DNA of 64,000 nt from Adiantum capillus-veneris. Its lineage: Eukaryota > Streptophyta > Polypodiopsida > Polypodiales > Pteridaceae. Shown piece by piece: positions 41,752 to 54,150 of this stretch. How positions within the stretch are numbered: the first letter of the stretch is position 1; each line of letters starts with the position of its first letter. The stretch lies in contig CM043953.1 in assembly GCA_014529385.2 (NCBI GenBank), forward strand, positions 108,818,549-108,882,548. The letters run 5' to 3'. The notes under the pieces were generated by a model. That model was not told where the DNA came from and searched no databases. It was given only the letters and a program-made list of their open reading frames with translations. The translations under genes and the position numbers were made by a program.

Positions 41752-44700
41752 TATTTATTATTTTTATTTTTTTCTTGCGAACACGGATTTTGATGTGCGA
41801 TTTTGAACCTCTTAGATGAAACTTGGCTTCCAAGAAAAGAGTTCTAAACTAAGCTTCTCCTCTCTTTCTTTCCTAAAAGTACTTCTCCTACTCCTTCTCC
41901 TCTAAAATTACTCCTCCTTTCCTAAAATTGCTCTCCGTTTCCAAAAGAGTCAACTCTTATCTTTAAATACAATCTTGAGGCTTAAGTTTCCCATCAACCT
42001 TATTGTTTTCAAGTGAATAAGGGTCATAATTAGTAGTTCTAACGTCATATTTTCAATCCGATCGTTTCCTTTGAACACATTATGACTTAACAAAAATGCA
42101 AACCTTAACTATTTGCAAAGTGAATAAAATACTTTTATTGAAAAATGTTGGGTACATTACACTTGATGCAAAATTTGATGTGTGACCTGATTAAAAAAAC
42201 TTTCCCAAAATTCATCCAAGTTCTAATGCACACTGGTGACCAATCGTTACAAGTAATCAACCCGGGTCAGGTTCTCTCTCCCCCTCCCCCAAATATGATA
42301 CCCCCCTCTCTTATTTTTAAGCTTGGGAGATAAATTATTGGGGGTTTGCCCCTAACTTATACGCTTATGTATCTTGTAAAAAACCCCCCTCCCTTGCACT
42401 TACGTGGTGCAATAAGTTTTCCATGGTGAATCCACCGGGATTTCTGTTGATTTTTGTTGCTACATGTACATGGCAAATGCTTGAAACATCTACATCACTG
42501 CAAGATCAAAGTGCATCCCATGTGTCTCTTGATTTTCATCCATGGCTATAAAGTGTGCAGAAAAATCCATAAACTCTCATCCCAATAGTCTTCACATTGG
42601 GTTCAACAAAAATATCAGAAAGTGTGTAATCTAGTTGGGAAGGTGCAAAACCTTTGGCTATGAGAGTTCATGATGAGAGTAACAAACACTCTATGAAAAA
42701 GTATTTATGGAAAATCACCAACTGCCTTCCTAAAGATGGTTTAACTTCTAAGAGCGTTTGTGAAAAAATAGTCACAAACCCTCTCACCCATTGTGCTTAG
42801 AATTTGCTTGTTCTTTTCAATGAGTTCATGATAAAAAGGATCACCAACTCACATCCAATTTGACTTAAAAAAGAGCAATTAAGAACACTAAAATTCCAGC
42901 TATGAAACCTCAACTCTCATACAAGCACAAATCTCATTCAAAACCCAAACCTCTTCGATGGAATCATGTAGCCTCACCCCCAATTACATAGTCGTAACTT
43001 CAAATAGTTGAAAGGAATAGACAAGCTTCCACCTTCATGATGACCTTTTTTTATTTTGTAGAGGTTTAAGAGCTTCTTAGTTGAATTCCACACACCATCT
43101 TGATGAAGAAAAACCTTAATTCACTCCTTCGCAAAGAGGTGGGACTGCACTACACATAGATTGAGCAACCATGAAAGCAATTGCATAGAAGGGAAAAACT
43201 ACAGGTTCTTACACTATGAAGCAAACTTTCTCTCTTCCCCACAACAATATGAGCTAATGTGTCATTTTTTGGGCCATATTTCCACTTTAGACAAAAAATA
43301 CATCTTTTTAGCTCATTTTTGACCCAAAAAAGATATTTTTTAATGTGAAAAATCACAAATGGAGTTTTAAAAAAACCCTAAATTTATGGAATCACTTGCA
43401 TAAGAATACAAAGCATGAATATGCATCAGTTTTCATTACTTTTTCACTTTGGGTCACTTTCTATGCAATTTTATTACAACGCCTCTATTAGCTGCTATTT
43501 TTGGCAAATATTGCCCATATCAATCTTTGTAAGCGAGACAAGTATGCCACCAGGAAATTCTTGGAATATGTACATCACAAAACCAAATTAGGAATCTTTT
43601 CAAGTGGGAAAACCCACAATAGTGTCACATCTAGGGCCATAACTCCCTAGATAGGTATGTACATGATAACGACCCTAGTAGCCATTTTAACATACATCAT
43701 AATATGTACATGATTGCTTTTATTCCCATGCATCAAAAAGTATCAAAAGTGGGGTGAATGTAGAAAGTTCACATTATGCACATGCCACATCAAAACATCG
43801 TGCAATCATTTCATCATCCTTTGTTGACTCTAGTTGAGACTTTATTCTGCTACATACAACACATTTGGAGGACTCACTTGTTTTTTACAAGGTCGCATTG
43901 GCAAACTCTATATTCCAAATCCTATTTGCGTGTTTGGTTTTGCAAGCAAGGTTTCCCTAGTACCATCCTCCATGGTCATACTCTTATATGGCATTCTCTC
44001 TGAGTTATCATCTACAAAATAGCGTATGAGTGCCTTGTCCATCTTTGTATGATCTTGTCATTTTCTTATGACACCATCATTACCATGCACCAAGTGACAA
44101 ACCCATTTTCAAACTACTCACAGTAACGATAAAATGATTTTTTTGGAATGGCATGGATTTTTTACCAAGCTCTATTACAAACCTCATTGCCATTAAAAGA
44201 AAATACATAGAAAGTCTTTGTAGTTGTTGTGATCTCACACCAAGAAGTTAGCATTGTATCATACACATAGCTGGTTCTCTACTGCAAACTCTGTCCCCAA
44301 AATTTGTTGCGCATAGCCATGATCTTATCTCCGTTTGCATACTAACAATACCATTCGGCACAACGATCTATGGTCGAGACCCGTTGAGTAGATGATAGAA
44401 ACACTTGATTGCCTTTCTTAGAAGGTTTTACAAACATTTCTAGTTTCCTATTTATAAAATAATACTTTTGTTTTCTTGAAATAAACTCCACCAAAAAATC
44501 TTGTTCAATGCATGTGTCTTGTAACTCATCTCAAGCACATAAATCCTCATACTGCAACAACCATTTTCCATCCATAGTTTTCACTCTCTTGATAGGCCAA
44601 CAAACAAAATTGATACTACATACATCATCTACGGACATCCTAGCCTCACCATCATAGGATGTTTCAATACCAAAACCAATGTTATCTTCACATAGCTCAT

Positions 44701-45159
44701 TAGAGTTTACCGAATCAAATGGACACACATACATGACAACCCCTTTGCGACTGTATGTGCTTTTTTATCACTCCATAGTTGAACTCTCCTATCCTTCCAA
44801 ACCTCTTTGTAGATGACTCCATCATACTGTGCCCTAGATGCTCCAATTTCTTCACCACCCTTAAATGTAGAAATCCCTTTCTATTGTACCTCATTCATAT
44901 GCTGTAAGGAACCAATACTCCATCTTACAATACTAAAAAAAGCATGCTCCACTCTCAATGCGTCCACTGTTGGAAATGGAAGGAGGAATTTATTTTTAAA
45001 GCACAAATCAATTGATACAGATACATTTACTTCCCTTATAAGCACACCCGAGCAATAAGCATTTGGGTCTATTTCATAGATTCTCCCAATAGCAACCTTT
45101 TGTGTAGCTACAAACATGCATAATTATCACCGTGATTAAAATCCATACCTACTAAAATG
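41559..45159. other. unassigned block right of H
   Basis: I see no supported gene. The first 200 bp carry a 14-bp palindrome CTTCGACGTCGAAG (41568-41581), a TATATAGG motif and a (TA)12 microsatellite (41720-41744). On the minus strand between about 44530 and 45120 there are two adjacent open frames (44881-45117, 44531-44734) and linking peptides in other frames, such as DGVIYKEVWKDRRVQLW, that look like a decayed coding region of unknown family. The rest is AT-rich. Confidence 0.4.
41720..41744. repeat. (TA)n microsatellite
   Basis: About twelve uninterrupted TA units. Confidence 0.9.
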
Positions 45160-46510
45160 TTTAATATAATATTACTCTTTGCTAGACAAATCATCACATC
45201 GTGCTTAGAAAAACATGTGACGAGTGTGTCAATGCATAGCTCTAAACGATTGAATATACAATCTTGTATTTGTAAGTCCATAGGATGCTCTATGAAGGTA
45301 TCACAAAGGGTACCACCTACTCCAAATGGAACTGAAAGGGCATTAGGGTACCCGACAAGATTGAATATACATTATATGTCCTTAGGGCCATAGTCTGCTC
45401 TATGTAGGTGTAACAAAGGGCACCACATACTTCACAAAGAATAAAAAGGGGACAACCTATTAATATTCACTAAAGAAAACATCACATTGTGTTATGATGA
45501 GTGTGTCAATGCATGTATCTAGAGGACCACATTGATCCTCTTACAGTCCTAGGGCCATAGGCTGCTCTATGAAGGTATCACAAAGGGAACCACCTAGTTC
45601 AAAAGGCATTAGAAGGAAACACCCTATAGCCTAGGGCCATAAGTTTTTACATTAGGAAACATAACAAGATTAAATATACATCATATGGCCTTAGGGATCA
45701 CATATGTAGCTCTATGTAGGTGTAACAAAGGGCACCACATACTCCAGAAAGCATCAAAAGGGCACACCCTATTCATATTCACTTAAGAAAATATCACATT
45801 GTGTCTAGACAATTATATGACAAGTGTGTCAATACATGTCTCTAGAGGACCACATAGACTATCTTATAGCCGTAGGGCCGTAGGTCGCTCTATGTAGATG
45901 TAACAAAGGTCACAACATACTCCAGAAAGCATTAGAAGGGGACACCCTATTAATGTTCACTAAAGAAAACATCACATTATGTTTAGAAAATTATATGAAA
46001 ATTATTTCCATGCATGTATCTAGAGGACTACATAGAACATTTTATGGCCTTAGGGTCATAGGTCCATAGAGTACTCTATAAAGGTATCACAAAGGGCACC
46101 ACCTAGTTCAAAAGACATTAGAATGGGACAACCTATTTCTCTAAGGCCATAGGGTAACCTATGTAAGTATCACAAAGGGTACCCACATAGTCCAAAAGGC
46201 ATCAAAAGTGGACACCCTATGGCCCTATGCAATGGCTCTTTAATGGTACTATGTGGCCCTAGGGCCATAAGGTGCTCTCTATGTCAATTATTGATAAACC
46301 CTATGGCACTAGGGTCATAGTGTGCCCTTTATATTGACACCTTATGGATGTAAAGGACCACATATACCACCTAATAACCATATGGCCGTAGCATGCTCTA
46401 CATAAGTGTCATAGAGGGAATCACTCAATCTAGAAGGCATCAAAAGGAATTACCTTAAGGCCTTAGGGCCATAGAGTGCTATGTGTGGGTGTCCCATGGG
46501 GAATATATTA
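45160..46510. repeat. degenerate tandem repeat block K
   Basis: About 1.35 kb is built from two alternating modules. One has the core TAGGGCCATAGGCTGCTCTATG followed by AGGTATCACAAAGGGCACCACC, seen with changes near 45388, 45549, 45866, 46050, 46263 and 46465. The other has ATCACATTGTG...GAGTGTGTCAATGCATGT and TCTAGAGGACCACAT, near 45193, 45480, 45788 and 45970. Spacing is irregular, so this is an old satellite or a higher-order repeat. It has no coding signal. Confidence 0.75.
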
Positions 46511-46762
46511 TCAGTGTATTGCATTATGTTTTTATGATACGATATAAAGGTGGTTAAATGTGTTTGAACAAGCTTCCAACATGTGCCCTTCTAGTCGGAA
46601 TCCCTATTTGTAAACCACAAATTTTGACGACTCCTTTTTTTCCAAAAGCCTTGTCATTGTAGAGAGATACATGGGTTAGATTTTATTCCTGAGTTGTAAA
46701 CTTGTAATTGGGATGAGTTTTGTATGGCTGACCATTTGGCTCTCTGAAAAAGCCTTAGGTAC
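46511..46762. other. unassigned spacer before I2
   Basis: No gene or repeat is recognised. The TTAA at 46763-46766 is the left target site of I2. Confidence 0.5.
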
Positions 46763-46766
46763 TTAA

Positions 46767-48108
46767 CACTAGGTTGGTAACCTAACAGGACATAAAAGTG
46801 TCCTTTCAGGGTTTTGAAAAAAACCTCCAAAACCATAGTAGATCCACTCCTTTTGTAAAATCCTTTCATGAGGTTATAGTTCAAGGCCTACTACACATGG
46901 AAAAAATAAGAAACTTGTAAAATTTCTCATCTTTTGGTCACACCAAGCCTCCAAAGTTGATGGACCAGTACATTTTCATCAAAACAGTCATTTCTTACGT
47001 TTTGTTGCATAAAAATAAGATTAGGGATTTTTGTAGGACTTGAGATAAATTCCCTAGCTAACTTCAATGGGTTGGTGATCAGAACATATGATTGCTTCTC
47101 ACTCACTATTTTTTGTTTTCCCAAAAGAAATAGGTACAAAAAAGTTGAACTTTTACCATTCTGCAAACCTATCATCAAAGTTTCTATAGCCACGCTCAAT
47201 ACAAATAATATATTCATGTTTTCTTAGTTCCCTATTGTCCTTTAGGTTCATAAGGAGCCATGGAGCATGTCAAAAGAATAATACATCTCTTACCAAGGGG
47301 AATCTTGGGGAAAAAGATGAAGTGCTAAATACAGCAAACATGAAAAAACTGGGTTCAACATTATGAGTTGTAGAATAACATAGAGACTATTCAATATCTA
47401 GCCAAATTTGATCCTTATGACTAGATATGGTTACTACCTACAAAATGCATGTAGTTGTCACAAGAAACTAACAATATTGAAAAAGCTATACTTGATATAC
47501 TAGAATGTTTTGTTTTCTTCTATAATTGAAAAAATCAACCATCGTTGTCTACTATGCAAAATAGGGTATTAGGTGCCCCAAAACTCAAGGAATATTAGCT
47601 TTATGTTACAATATGCGACATAGAAAATCAAAACTGCATTTGGATATCATGAAAGCCACCAAAAAAATCATAGAAGAGCTAATTAAATTGGCTAAAAAAC
47701 AGGATTTGACAATTTTTGTAATTTGGTCATAACTTACAACTTTAACATTTATTCCTCCCTAGAAGCATCAGGACATGTTGAGGACTACTAAAGATAGTTC
47801 TCTAGCATTATAGACCTCACAAACATGAATTCTAGAGTGGTATAGTTGCAAAAAGCTAAAAAAAGACAAAAACAGGACCCGTTTTTTCACACAGTTTAGG
47901 TTGTGAAATGTTGTGCAAGGACAATGTTAAAGATGGAATTGATATTCCAAAAAAATGTCAAGTTTTTTTCAGCTCATGAGACAACTTTCTAGACAGATAG
48001 CACCTCAAAATCCATTTTGAAACTCTTGACATAATTCAAGGAAAATGGTCACTTAACAGGACATAAAAATGTCCCAGGACATAAAAGTGTCCCATTACCA
48101 ACCTAGTG
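46767..48108 (-). mobile_element. DNA transposon I2 (longer member of family I)
   Basis: The 1342-bp element has ends CACTAGGTTGGTAA and, inverted, TTACCAACCTAGTG, a perfect 14-bp terminal inverted repeat, and is flanked by TTAA on both sides (46763-46766 and 48109-48112). About 47463-48108 matches I1 in reverse orientation. The additional roughly 650 bp (46800-47460) is missing from I1. The longest frame inside is 96 codons (46927-47217, -) with no transposase motif, so I2 is also non-autonomous. Three GGACAT-stem motifs lie within 60 bp of the ends. Confidence 0.9.
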
Positions 48109-48112
48109 TTAA

Positions 48113-49289
48113 GTGAAAATACCTTAGTTTGAACACATAATCATTATCAGGAGTTCATTAAGCGATAAGCGTAAGACAAAGAAGAGATACTCTCTCATAA
48201 TTGTAATTGTCTTTTTTCAAGATTTGGTAATCCAAATTTGATTGCAATTATTGCATTGTGTTCCTTGTCTCATGCTCTTTTAATTAAGTGTAATTATTGT
48301 CAATTTGGTTGTGGTTTACAACTAGATATTTGCAAGCTATATCTACTATTTTGAGTGCTTTAATAGTTATATTTTGGCATTTTGACCATAGGAGAGCGTT
48401 CCTTAAACATAAGGCAACCTATATAGTGTGTTCTATTGCAGTTTTGAATATTGTGATTATGATGGATCATGATTTTAGGACCCTCTCAGATTGCAACGAG
48501 ACTCGGTAAGATAGTGTCCCTAGGCATCCTAAACCTCCTCCTAGTGTTTTGTGGCATTTGGACTTGATAGTGTCCCTAGGCATCCTAAACCTCCTCCTAA
48601 TGTTTTGTGGCATTTGGACTTGGTTTGAGTGTTGAAGCGGTTTGATGATTGAGCAAAGTGGCATAGGACATAGGCAAATTTCTTATCTAGAGAGTGATAG
48701 ATTTGCTACTGTGATAGTTGGCTTATTCCATAGATTCACTTCTTGATATTCACACCTTTAAAGAGTTTGTGTGCCCCATCCAAGTCCCTTCCCTAAGTAT
48801 TGACAATTTGTTAGTGCTAGATAGCTATGATTTAGATGTCCATCGTAGCGACCCACTAACATTGGCACCGTCGATGGGGATAATGATCCTTAGGTGGTGA
48901 GTGAGCTAGTTGTATCTTTTGACATAAAGATCTTCAATTTTGATCTTTATTTCATTTACACTTTAGTAGATAGGCAGCTAGACATGGATTTTACTGCTTG
49001 ATAGAGACTAGAAGTCAGGGACTTGCTAGGTCTATTCTTGAAAGGTATTGAGAAGTTGTGTGTGAGATATGAAAGCATTTCATTCTCCATATTTTCCAAT
49101 GTAGTGAAAGTACTGGTCCATGTTCTGTTTTTTTTTTATAGTTTTGTCCTATTTGTTGGATTTTGTTCGTAGGATTCAATTGAGTACTTAAGAATAGGTT
49201 AAGTAGTATCAACAACCAATAGATTGGGCCAAAAGAATCATGAGAAAAACTATCATAACCATATTTTGTTAACCAAGACCATAAACTCT
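48113..49289. other. unassigned block right of I2
   Basis: No supported gene is present. It contains a 56-bp tandem duplication (48510-48621). The phrase TTGGCACCGTCGATGGGG (48860-48880) resembles an Asp-tRNA primer site with changes, which hints at retroelement leader DNA. No LTR pair supports it. Confidence 0.4.
48510..48621. repeat. 56-bp tandem duplication
   Basis: Units at 48510-48565 and 48566-48621 share GATAGTGTCCCTAGGCATCC through GGCATTTGGACTT with one difference inside the core. Confidence 0.9.
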
Positions 49290-50990
49290 AAAATTTGGAA
49301 AATTTGATGGTTAGTGCTCAATAGATGAAGCAAACCCAAAAAGAAGTTTAAGAAGGGATACAAAAAACCAAGGAGAGCTGATTTGAGAAGTTTCAAGCCA
49401 AAAGGTGAACAAACATCGATCGCAATCCATGACGCCTAGAAGCAGTTTGGACAAAACATGATACCAGAGTGTTCTGTGAGGTCCCAGAATACAAGATATA
49501 TACTTTGGGTATAAAAGTGATAAATAAAACCTATCCAAAATCAAGAAATTGGGCCAAAGCAAGAAAACCTTGGAAACAAACCAAAAATTTGGAATATCAT
49601 TGACCTTTGAAAATTCAAATCCAAAAATAAGTGGAAATCTAATATCTACAAGGTGTGGGCATACAGCTAACCAAGTTTCAAGCTTAAAGGTGCTTGAACA
49701 TGGATTGTGATCCATGACCCTTTGAGAAATCTGGAGCTGAGTTTTGAGAAATGAGTAGTTGATAACATTTGGGACAACTTTTGTAAATGGCACCATAGCA
49801 AAAGACACCAAAAAGTTGACAAAACAACATAATACAAACTACAAGTTCAAAAAATGAAAATAAGACACGAGCAGTTCAAGAGAGAAAATTGTCAAACAGA
49901 CCTAGGAAGTGTCTTTTGGGAGATCAAAGGAGATCAAAACCACTTAAAATCTAGATCAAAGGAACCAATGGATTGGGAGTGACCAGTGTGCCAAGGTTCA
50001 ATGCAATGTGACACTAAGGTACATGGATCGTTATCCATGACCCTTGACACAGTTTTGAGCTAGATTCATAACAATAGTCTCTGGCATCATAAAGTCCTTT
50101 CAAGATTCAATTTTGAGTTGTTTTGTGGGTAATACAAGCAAGTAAAGATCTTGACCACGAAGCTTGTAGATATCATTGACCTTTGAAAATTCAAATTAAA
50201 AAATAAGTGAAAATATAATATCTACAAGGTGCGGACATACAACTAACCAAGTTTCAAGCTTAAAGGTGCTTGAACATGGATTGCGATCCATGACCCTTTG
50301 AGACATGTGGAGCTGAGTTTTGAGCAATGAGTAGTTGATAACATTTGGGACAACTTTTGTAAATGGCACCATAGCAAAAGACACCAAAAAGTTGACAAAA
50401 CAACATAATACAAACTACAAGTTCAAAAACCGCAAATAAGACCCAAAAATTTGACCATGGATAAAGAAAAAGCTTTGTAAATTCAAAAATAAGTGGTGGA
50501 ATAAACTCCATAGAATATAGGTAATCACTAGACCAAACCTTCGGTTTAGATATGCTGGAACATGGATTGCAATCTATGTCTCGTTGCTAATTTCTGGAGA
50601 CAGAATAGAAAGTCTTATAGCAAAGACCAATACAAATAGTTTATCCAAAAGAGAGGGAACCAAAAGACTCCAAGAAGTGGCTCAAAACATGGCAAAAGTA
50701 GTTCAAGAGAGAAAATTGTCAAACAGACCTAGGAAGTGTCTTTTGGGAGATCAAAGGAGTTTAAAACCACTTCAAATCAAAGGGACCAATGGATTGGGAG
50801 TGACCAGTGTACCAAGGTTCAATGCAATGTGACACTAAGGTACATGGATCGTTATCCATGACCCCTTGACACAGTTTTGAGCTAGATTCATAACAATAGT
50901 CTCTGGCATCATAGTGGTCCTTTCAAGATTCAATTTTGAGTTGTTTTGTGGGTAATACAAGCAAGTAAAGATCTTGTAGATTTCAAATTT
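49290..50990. repeat. satellite block L, about 286-bp units with conserved palindrome
   Basis: Six diverged units are marked by a CATGGAT-N4-ATCCATG type inverted repeat at 49414, 49699, 50022, 50275, 50561 and 50843 (spacings 285, 323, 253, 286, 282). Two long near-identical pairs also occur: 49595-49855 with 50171-50443, and 49873-50155 with 50700-50978. This shows later duplication of multi-unit blocks. The open frame at 49311-49811 (-) arises from the repeat and itself repeats; I do not call it a gene. Confidence 0.82.
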
Positions 50991-51217
50991 TGATTAATAT
51001 ATTGGCTATAAACTCATATCCACCAAGTTTTTCTTTGTATAGGTTGCACAAGTGAGAGAGTGCTGATGAAGGTTACTTCAAACCCAAGATATTGAATGCT
51101 AAATTATGAGGTAAAAGGTTAAGTTTTTACCCGATTTTTTCTTGATGTATTTGTGATCTGGTAGATTATATCAGAGTAGAAACCCTACAGTTGGATACCA
51201 ATTTAGTATTATTTCCA

Positions 51218-53185
51218 TGGAAGAGCGTGTAAATCAAGGACCGTTACCAACTTTAGACCCAATTCTCAAGGAAAATCTATCAAATTCTTCATCCAAGAGC
51301 TCTTTCAGCTTCATGGACGAGGCATCTAGAAGTGTGAATTTTGAGTAAAAAGTAACCACGAGGACAGAAACAACCCAACCTCCTCAACCATGTAACTATT
51401 GTGCTTACAACTCCAATATGAGAATGCACAAAGTGCCAAAATCTATAAGGATGGAATGGACCACTACTATGTTAAGTTAGAAGAGAGGCATAGTGAATTC
51501 AAGGACCTAGTGCCAGTGGACTATAGTGGCAATCAATACTTCAATGATGAAGGAATAATTTATCTAATAGTGCAAAATTCTTACATTATGGACAAATGCG
51601 GGATGATCAGCACAAAAGAAAAAGTAGATGGAAGCCACCAAAGATGACACTTCCAAGTTTAACATTGAGGCAAGTAAACAAAATGATTTGACTCAATACG
51701 GACAATATTCATGTGGGAATATATAAGTATAGCAATGGGAAAAAAAATTCTTTATTATAAGTGTGATGAACCCTACGCTAAAGAATTATCCGACATGAAA
51801 CGAGTATATCTCTTTACCTACTTGGTAGGTAGAGATACAAAAGTCGTCATATTGGATAAATATGGGCGGTGATACTATGTGATGGACCCAAAGAAACTAG
51901 AGAATTATACCAACTTTGGAGAACCACTCCATCAATATTATTTCATATGCCAAGTGTATCAAGACTTGTTGCATTTTAAACTATACAAAAAATTGAAGGA
52001 TCTAATCCAATTACAACCTAAGTGATTGAATCCTTGACTAGTAGGGCTCAATATTTGACACCTAGACCTTTGGTATCCTTAGGTTCAATAATTTCAATGA
52101 ATGAAAATAGAGATATGGAAATGCCTACAATAATAAACGTGATTAGAAATCAAGAAGCTGTGTTTGAACCTAGGGATGTTCATCATGCGAGACATGATAA
52201 TAGAGAGGTGTTTCCTAGAGAACCACAAGTGGTAATGATAATCACAAACAATCAACGGATACAACCATTCCAAGTGGAAAAATGTGTTTCCTAGAGAACC
52301 ACAAGTGGTAATGATAATCACAAACAATCAATGGATACAATCATTCCAAGTGGAAAAATGTGTTTGCCAAAACGTACAATGAGTCAAGAGATCCACACGC
52401 TCTTGTTCCACTTTTCAAGCAATTCTTGATAGCAGACCAAGTAATGGATTTTCATACTCAGTACGAGGGATTTAGGCTAACCTTAGAAGGAACTGCATTA
52501 ACATGGTTCCAACTATTGAATAGCCAAAATTTTCTCAATGTAGAACAACTTTTGCAAGAATTTATAGAGGAATTTTCAAGAAGAGGGATAAGCACAATAT
52601 TATTCCCAAATCTATGCATTCGGGCTTTTCTTTAAGCATTACATAGAAAGATGTCTAGCATTTGAGTTACCACAATATGAGAGGTTACCCTTTTTCTTTA
52701 TAGAGGGCTTGAGAAACAAAACTCTCAAGAAGTACTTGCACTTAAAATCATGTACCACACTTGAGCAAGCTAGAAGGGAAGCATTAGGTCTAGTGGATAA
52801 TTCCAAAGCATATGGAGAGGTATCAAAAGATACGAACATGCTACCTAGTAGTGCTTTCTCTACCAGAAGTGAAAATATGATGAAGTGGAGTGTTCAAACC
52901 ACTGCTATGCCAAATATTGACCAAATGGTTGATGCACTTATCAAGAGAATGGGCAAAGCTTTAGACTAGACTAGAATCTGTGACAGCCACAACCAGCAAT
53001 AAATGCACCATGTATGCAAAAATAGTGTGCAATTGAGCGAAAATGGATAATTCATGATACCAATGAGTGTTTCTATGATAGAAATTATGTGAGGGAGAGA
53101 CTATTTGTGCCACCCAGGGTACTACCATTTGAGAGGAAAAAAGATGCACACATCCATCATGCAACAAATTTTTCTTTATAGCTTG
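51218..53185 (+). pseudogene. Ty3/gypsy gag remnant M
   Basis: Plus-strand fragments follow the same order as E and H: MEERVNQGPLPTLDPILKEN, YFNDEGIIYLIVQNSYIMDK (51399-51647), RVYLFTYLVGRD, GEPLHQYYF, then gag core DPHALVPLFKQFLIADQVMD and EGFRLTLEGTALTWFQLLN (52360-52635), KTLKKYLHLKSCTTLEQARR (52709-52969) and a degenerate Cys/His block with TNECFYDRNYVRERL. Many stops and frameshifts occur, and a 76-bp tandem duplication lies at 52211-52362. Protease and RT are absent. Confidence 0.82.
52211..52362. repeat. 76-bp tandem duplication in M
   Basis: Two copies beginning TTTCCTAGAGAACCACAAGT (52211 and 52287) differ at only about two positions. They interrupt the gag reading. Confidence 0.9.
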
Positions 53186-53189
53186 GTGG

Positions 53190-54150
53190 ACACACTTTGA
53201 CACCCCTATCCCCTTACAAAAAACCGCTTTGGAGTTGCACTTTGCATAAAATACCCACTAACAAGACCACCACACAACTCACACACACTATTGCGACTTG
53301 TTTCACAGTTACTCACACACAAGACCTCTCCACCTCTCTCTCTTTGCACCCACAACCAATGGGGGGACACAACTACCTACACACACCCGTGAACACAATG
53401 CACAAGACCAACAAGGATAAGAGGGAGTGACAAAATGACACAAGACATAAGCAATTGGGCTTTATTTCACTTTGAAGGCTTGCTTACAACCATCCATGTG
53501 CAAGAAAACGATGTCTTTTCACCTATGGAGCTCCCATTGCTTCTTATGTACTCTACATACTTTTCTCATTGTGCGCATCTATCGCACGTGTCAATGCAAG
53601 GGACCTGCCAATACATTGTGTGCAAGCCACAAATGGATCCAAGCACGCAACTAGCCTAAACTAGTAAGCTCAAAGATGATGATGGTGTGTCACTCACCGC
53701 TCTACGCTTGTTGTCATGGAGGATTCCTCGCCGCGAAGAAGAAGGAGCCACCACTGCACCGCACTCAACCGCTTTGCTGTCACCGTGCCGTCATCCTAAT
53801 GCTCAATCACACACACACTCTCACTCTCTCTCTCTCTCTCTCTTGCATACACACACACACACAAGGAGATGAAGAAGAAGAAGATGAAGATGGAGCAAGA
53901 GCACTCTTCAATTGCACAAATGAGAGAATAAGTGAATTTTAGGTTTAGTTGACTTTTATATGAGTTCGCCCCATTCACACTTGGGCTCCCATGCTTAGCC
54001 AACTAATCCCTTGAATGTTTTAGTTAGAGTGCACATCTCATTGGCAATCACTCTTACCCTTTTCCTTTTGGACCGACAAGCCCGGTACCTGAATCTACCA
54101 AATAAATAATATGGCGTCGGTCTTAGGTGATAGGAATGTGCGTAAGGGTT
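53190..54150 (-). repeat. probable 3' LTR N (minus strand)
   Basis: On the minus strand a polypurine-like AAGAAGGGGGGCA (54151-54163) is followed directly by TGTTAACCC, and a TATAAAAG box is at 53953-53960. This is the same arrangement as in D. The far edge is not defined and no second copy is in the window. The GC-richer part at 53660-53900 contains compound CA and CT microsatellites. Confidence 0.45.
53809..53863. repeat. compound (CA)n(TC)n(CA)n microsatellite
   Basis: CA, then CT, then CA runs in direct succession; the small open frames across it are low-complexity and not called. Confidence 0.85.

Noticed and set aside
46763-48112. Assignment of I2 to piggyBac or to CACTA (En/Spm)
   Set aside because: The TTAA flank suggests piggyBac but its ends do not start CCY; the CACTA ends suggest En/Spm but the flanks are not a clear 3-bp duplication. 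No transposase is present to decide.
49311-49811. 166-codon minus-strand open frame
   Set aside because: It lies wholly in satellite L and its peptide repeats itself with the DNA unit; no protein family motif is visible.
53676-53942. 88-codon frame across CA/CT microsatellites
   Set aside because: Low-complexity sequence with no family signature; another frame of the same DNA is equally open.
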